Source of the DNA: Candidatus Brockarchaeota archaeon
GTDB taxonomy: Archaea; Thermoproteota; EX4484-205; DTQO01
Direction: 5' to 3'
NCBI GenBank assembly: GCA_017601265.1
Contig: JAFNJA010000051.1
Span: 3,465 to 8,840 of the forward strand
Length of the DNA stretch: 5,376 bases
Under the pieces are notes generated by a model, which saw nothing but the letters and a program-made list of their open reading frames with translations, did not search any database and was not told where the DNA came from. Position 1 is the stretch's first letter. Each line of letters opens with the position of its first letter. Position numbers and translations under genes: made by a program. Below, piece by piece: positions 4,031 through 5,376 of the stretch.

Positions 4031-5376
4031 TCATTTTCGGGACGCTTGCCTTACCTTGAACCATTTCATTGAAGCGTCCGCCAACACGGCGCAAAAGAGG
4101 GACATGAAAAACAACAGTATGGCCGTCTGAACCAAGGCGGGAACCGTTTTAGATGGCAAAAGCTCGTTCGTTATCTTCAACAGAGCGCCGTGGATCGACG
4201 CCGAGGAAAAGACCAGAACTGGCCAGAACGTCACCAAGCCGTATATGGGCTTGCGATGCTTTATGATGTGCGAGGTCGCGACGATCAGGCCGATGCAGGC
4301 CATCAGCTGGTTGCATATCCCGAACATGGGCCAAATGACGCCTATCGTGCCAGTGTACAGCAAGTAGGCCCACGTGAAAGCCATGGCGAGGGTCAGGACA
4401 ACCGTGCTGAGCCACCACTTGAAGTTCTTCGATGGGGGGATGCCCAGGGCCTCCTGCACGAAGTACCTGGCCATCCTCGTTCCGTGGTCCATGATCGGCA
4501 TGATGAATATGCCCATGTAGACGATGGTGAATTGGTACCAGTATGCCATCGCGGCCCCGCCTCCTGAAAGGCTGGAAAGAATCTTCGCAGCGCTCGCTCC
4601 CAGAGAAGCCACGCCGCCAACCCTCCCTTGGAGGTTCGTGCCGACCGATTCTGAGAGTCCGCGCAGCTCAACGGGTGCCAATCCAAGCGTTCCGTACACC
4701 TGAGGCGTCGCGTTTATGGCGAAGTAATCGCCTGGAGCAAACGTGCTCGCCAAGAGCAGGGCAACGACGGCGATTACGCTCTCGAGAAGCCAGCCGCCGT
4801 AGGCCACGACCCTTATGTCCGTTTCGCGGTGCACCATTTTTGGCGACACTCCGGAGCAGCAGAGGCTGTGCCATCCGGATATCGCGCCGCAAGTGACGAT
4901 GATGAAAAGGAACGGCCAAAGGCTCCCCGAAACCACGGGTCCGCCCGAGAACGCGTACTCGGTTACGGGCGGCATCTCCAGTTCCGGGTGCGCGGCGAAT
5001 ATGGCGGCCACGAGCACAGCGATCACGGCAACCTTGATGAGTCCGCTCAGGTGGTCCCTGGGGCTGAGCAATACGTGCACAGGCACTATCGAGGCTATCG
5101 AAGAGTATATCGCTATCAAGAAGATCAGTTGCTCCGAACCAAGGTCGAAAGCGCGAAGTAATCCCGTTTCGGCAAGCTTCGGCGCCATTATCAATAATAG
5201 GATCAGCAGGGAGAGCCCCACCATCGCCCCCTCGAACGACCTTCCTTTTCTGATCCAACGTGAATACGCGAAAATGAAGAGCGAGATCGGGACGGTCGTC
5301 GCGACCGAAAACGTAGCCCAGTGGTTGTTTTTCAACGCTGATATGAGGCCCATGCCCATGCCAGCGATGGCGACTA
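4031..5376 (-). CDS. cstA: CstA-family carbon starvation protein / transporter, C-terminal part (N-terminus beyond right edge)
   Basis: The minus-strand frame is open from the right edge to a TGA at 4031-4033, about 447 residues. CstA proteins are inner-membrane carriers, linked to pyruvate and peptide uptake in bacteria. Family features seen in order are HWATFSVATTVPISLFIFAY, VHVLLSPRDHLSGLIK (the PRDxLS motif), PFLFIIVTCGAISGWHSLCC, YGGWLLESVIAVVAL, FAINATPQVYG, AYWYQFTIVYMGIFIM followed by DHGTRMARYFVQEALG, and IWPMFGICNQLMACIGL near the C-terminus. About eleven or twelve hydrophobic helices are visible. The ATG at 5357-5359 is internal: in-frame codons continue upstream to the edge and the sequence there aligns, from memory, with roughly residue 160 of E. 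coli CstA, so the missing part is an N-terminal portion of about that size. The C-terminus is shorter than in E. coli. It converges on the MNT-HEPN operon with 152 bp between. The substrate in this organism is unknown. Confidence 0.92.
   Translation of the reverse strand, partial: VAIAGMGMGLISALKNNHWATFSVATTVPISLFIFAYSRWIRKGRSFEGAMVGLSLLILLLIMAPKLAETGLLRAFDLGSEQLIFLIAIYSSIASIVPVHVLLSPRDHLSGLIKVAVIAVLVAAIFAAHPELEMPPVTEYAFSGGPVVSGSLWPFLFIIVTCGAISGWHSLCCSGVSPKMVHRETDIRVVAYGGWLLESVIAVVALLLASTFAPGDYFAINATPQVYGTLGLAPVELRGLSESVGTNLQGRVGGVASLGASAAKILSSLSGGGAAMAYWYQFTIVYMGIFIMPIMDHGTRMARYFVQEALGIPPSKNFKWWLSTVVLTLAMAFTWAYLLYTGTIGVIWPMFGICNQLMACIGLIVATSHIIKHRKPIYGLVTFWPVLVFSSASIHGALLKITNELLPSKTVPALVQTAILLFFMSLFCAVLADASMKWFKVRQASRK

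Overview
The window looks like archaeal chromosome. It carries a TruD-type tRNA pseudouridine synthase, a nucleotidyltransferase/HEPN pair of the kind common in thermophilic archaea, and start regions that fit archaeal leaderless promoters: BRE/TATA-like boxes about 26-29 bases upstream of start codons that have no Shine-Dalgarno. Base composition is GC-rich and AGG/AGA are heavily used for Arg. A Thermoproteota (TACK) relative is my best guess, but the lineage cannot be fixed from this sequence alone. Six protein genes fill almost the whole window; two of them are cut by the window edges. I see no rRNA, tRNA, CRISPR array, insertion sequence or other mobile element.

Bases 1-674: the 5' part (195 codons) of a leftward amidohydrolase-like (TIM-barrel metal-dependent hydrolase) gene, then an 89-bp divergent promoter region. 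Bases 675-1775: a rightward uroporphyrinogen decarboxylase-like (URO-D/cobamide methyltransferase superfamily) gene. The two proteins are transcribed back to back from closely packed promoters. Both carry non-standard residues at the expected metal-binding positions (NxC instead of HxH; HSD instead of HxC), so they may form one uncharacterised metabolic module.

Bases 1810-2835: truD, 34 bp behind the URO-D gene and possibly cotranscribed with it. The catalytic core is intact, but the TruD-specific insertion appears strongly shortened.

Bases 2836-3878: a leaderless promoter drives a two-gene operon, a minimal nucleotidyltransferase (MNT) followed by a HEPN protein. The HEPN gene starts at a TTG that overlaps the end of the MNT gene and is preceded by a strong Shine-Dalgarno inside it. 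This is an MNT-HEPN module related in architecture to MntA-HepT toxin-antitoxin pairs, but the HEPN lacks the usual Rx4HxY motif. A U-rich terminator follows.

Bases 3879-4030 are a convergent intergenic stretch with an inverted repeat. Bases 4031-5376 encode, leftward, the C-terminal about 447 residues of a CstA-family carbon-starvation/pyruvate-type transporter whose N-terminus lies beyond the right edge.

The most unusual points are the amidohydrolase-like/URO-D-like divergon, the compact TruD, and the MNT-HEPN pair without the canonical toxin motif. I do not see a clearly new multi-gene system.
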